From an uncultured bacterium (lineage in GTDB: Bacteria > Actinomycetota > Coriobacteriia > Coriobacteriales > Coriobacteriaceae): DNA of 64,000 bases. The stretch lies in contig CAJMKK010000009.1 in NCBI GenBank assembly GCA_905214105.1, positions 18,289 through 82,288 on the forward strand, read 5' to 3'. The notes under the pieces were generated by a model. That model did no database searches, had not been told where the DNA came from, and was given only the letters and a program-made list of their open reading frames with translations. Every line of letters starts with the position of its first letter. Within the stretch, counting starts at the first letter, position 1. The position numbers and the translations under genes were made by a program. Positions 63,751 to 64,000 of this stretch are shown piece after piece.

Positions 63751-63821
63751 AAAGAAAGCCTCCCATTTCTCATGTCCAAGAAATGGGAGGCAGTTCATTT
63801 AAAGCCATGGCTGGCCATTAT

Positions 63822-64000
63822 TTATTTATCGTTCCGCCTCTTCTTGCGGTTGTATTCGAGCAGCAAGCCCAAAGAAGTCAAAGCAGATCCGACAACTGCC
63901 AGCGGAAGAACCGGCAGCAGTCTCTCCCCTGTCGAAGCCAGAGCACCCGGCTCGGTGGTCTTGGTCTGGGAGGCGGGGTCGGCCTTGGTCTCGCCGCCGT
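63822..64000 (-). CDS. C terminus of a sortase-anchored surface protein (partial)
   Basis: The last 59 residues of a longer protein: a Thr/Lys/Pro-rich stalk, the sorting motif LASTGE, a hydrophobic helix (LLPVLPLAVVGSALTSLGLLL) and a positively charged tail NRKKRRNDK. This is a cell-wall sorting signal with LAxTG in place of LPxTG. The rest is outside the window. The IS element starts 24 bases after its stop codon. Confidence 0.85.
   Translation of the reverse strand, partial: GGETKADPASQTKTTEPGALASTGERLLPVLPLAVVGSALTSLGLLLEYNRKKRRNDK

Larger units (their letters stand above)
62767..63797 (-). mobile_element. IS3-family insertion sequence, shortened copy
   Basis: A 1031-base element bounded by imperfect inverted repeats: TGGACTGCGTCCC (62767) and, on the other strand, TGAACTGCCTCCC (63797), agreeing at about 20 of 24 bases and ending in TG/CA as in IS3. 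The flanks show no clear target duplication. It is shorter than full IS3 members (1.2-1.5 kb), and orfA is incomplete. Confidence 0.85.

Overview
The window looks like the chromosome of a member of the Coriobacteriia (Actinomycetota), most like Collinsella. The signs are a GC-rich genome with strong third-position bias, an actinobacterial-type integration host factor, a GarA-like FHA gene beside an FtsR-like MerR gene, LexA boxes of the GAAC-N4-GTTC type, and a low-redundancy set of tRNA-modification and pyrimidine genes. The genus is an inference from overall protein character; no rRNA or tRNA gene was found to confirm it.

Layout. 1-4423 (minus) is a very GC-rich lantibiotic-resistance type module: ATPase, two permeases, a small YxeA-like protein, a response regulator and a histidine kinase cut by the window edge. 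4820-9676 (plus) runs phosphatidyltransferase, FHA protein, MerR regulator, apt, a secreted NlpC/P60 hydrolase and a DegV protein. A DUF1836 gene converges on degV, and both genes carry the same operator-like palindrome. After trxB (minus) and a UgtP-like glycosyltransferase (plus) come palindromic repeats, then dut-nrdR and the SOS locus, where a LysM membrane protein and lexA diverge around three LexA boxes.

16216-34341 (minus) is a conserved block read as rnj-ftsK-rodZ-like-yajQ-rimO-pgsA-pncC, then recA-recX-rny-GHKL ATPase-spoVS-miaB-miaA-hflX. recA has its own LexA-controlled promoter. 34983-57381 (minus) holds rpsO-pnp, the mtaB-phoH-ybeY-dgkA-era-recO series, two dnaJ-type genes, hemW, dusB, lepA, rpsT, holA, comEA-comEC, thiI, and mihF-gmk-rpoZ. 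56665-61988 is the pyr operon pyrR-pyrB-pyrC-pyrK-pyrD-pyrF, behind an attenuator-like leader. The right end has rpmB (plus), a shortened IS3-family element, and the sortase-signal tail of a surface protein.

The least explained signals are: (i) two families of long intergenic palindromes with fixed-length cores and copy-specific, self-complementary arms, including compensatory base changes; (ii) the matching degV and DUF1836 operators; (iii) a GHKL ATPase coupled to RNase Y; (iv) a membrane-anchored DnaJ-like protein next to ordinary DnaJ; and (v) structured leaders on pyrR and rpsT. No CRISPR array, prophage or tRNA gene was seen.
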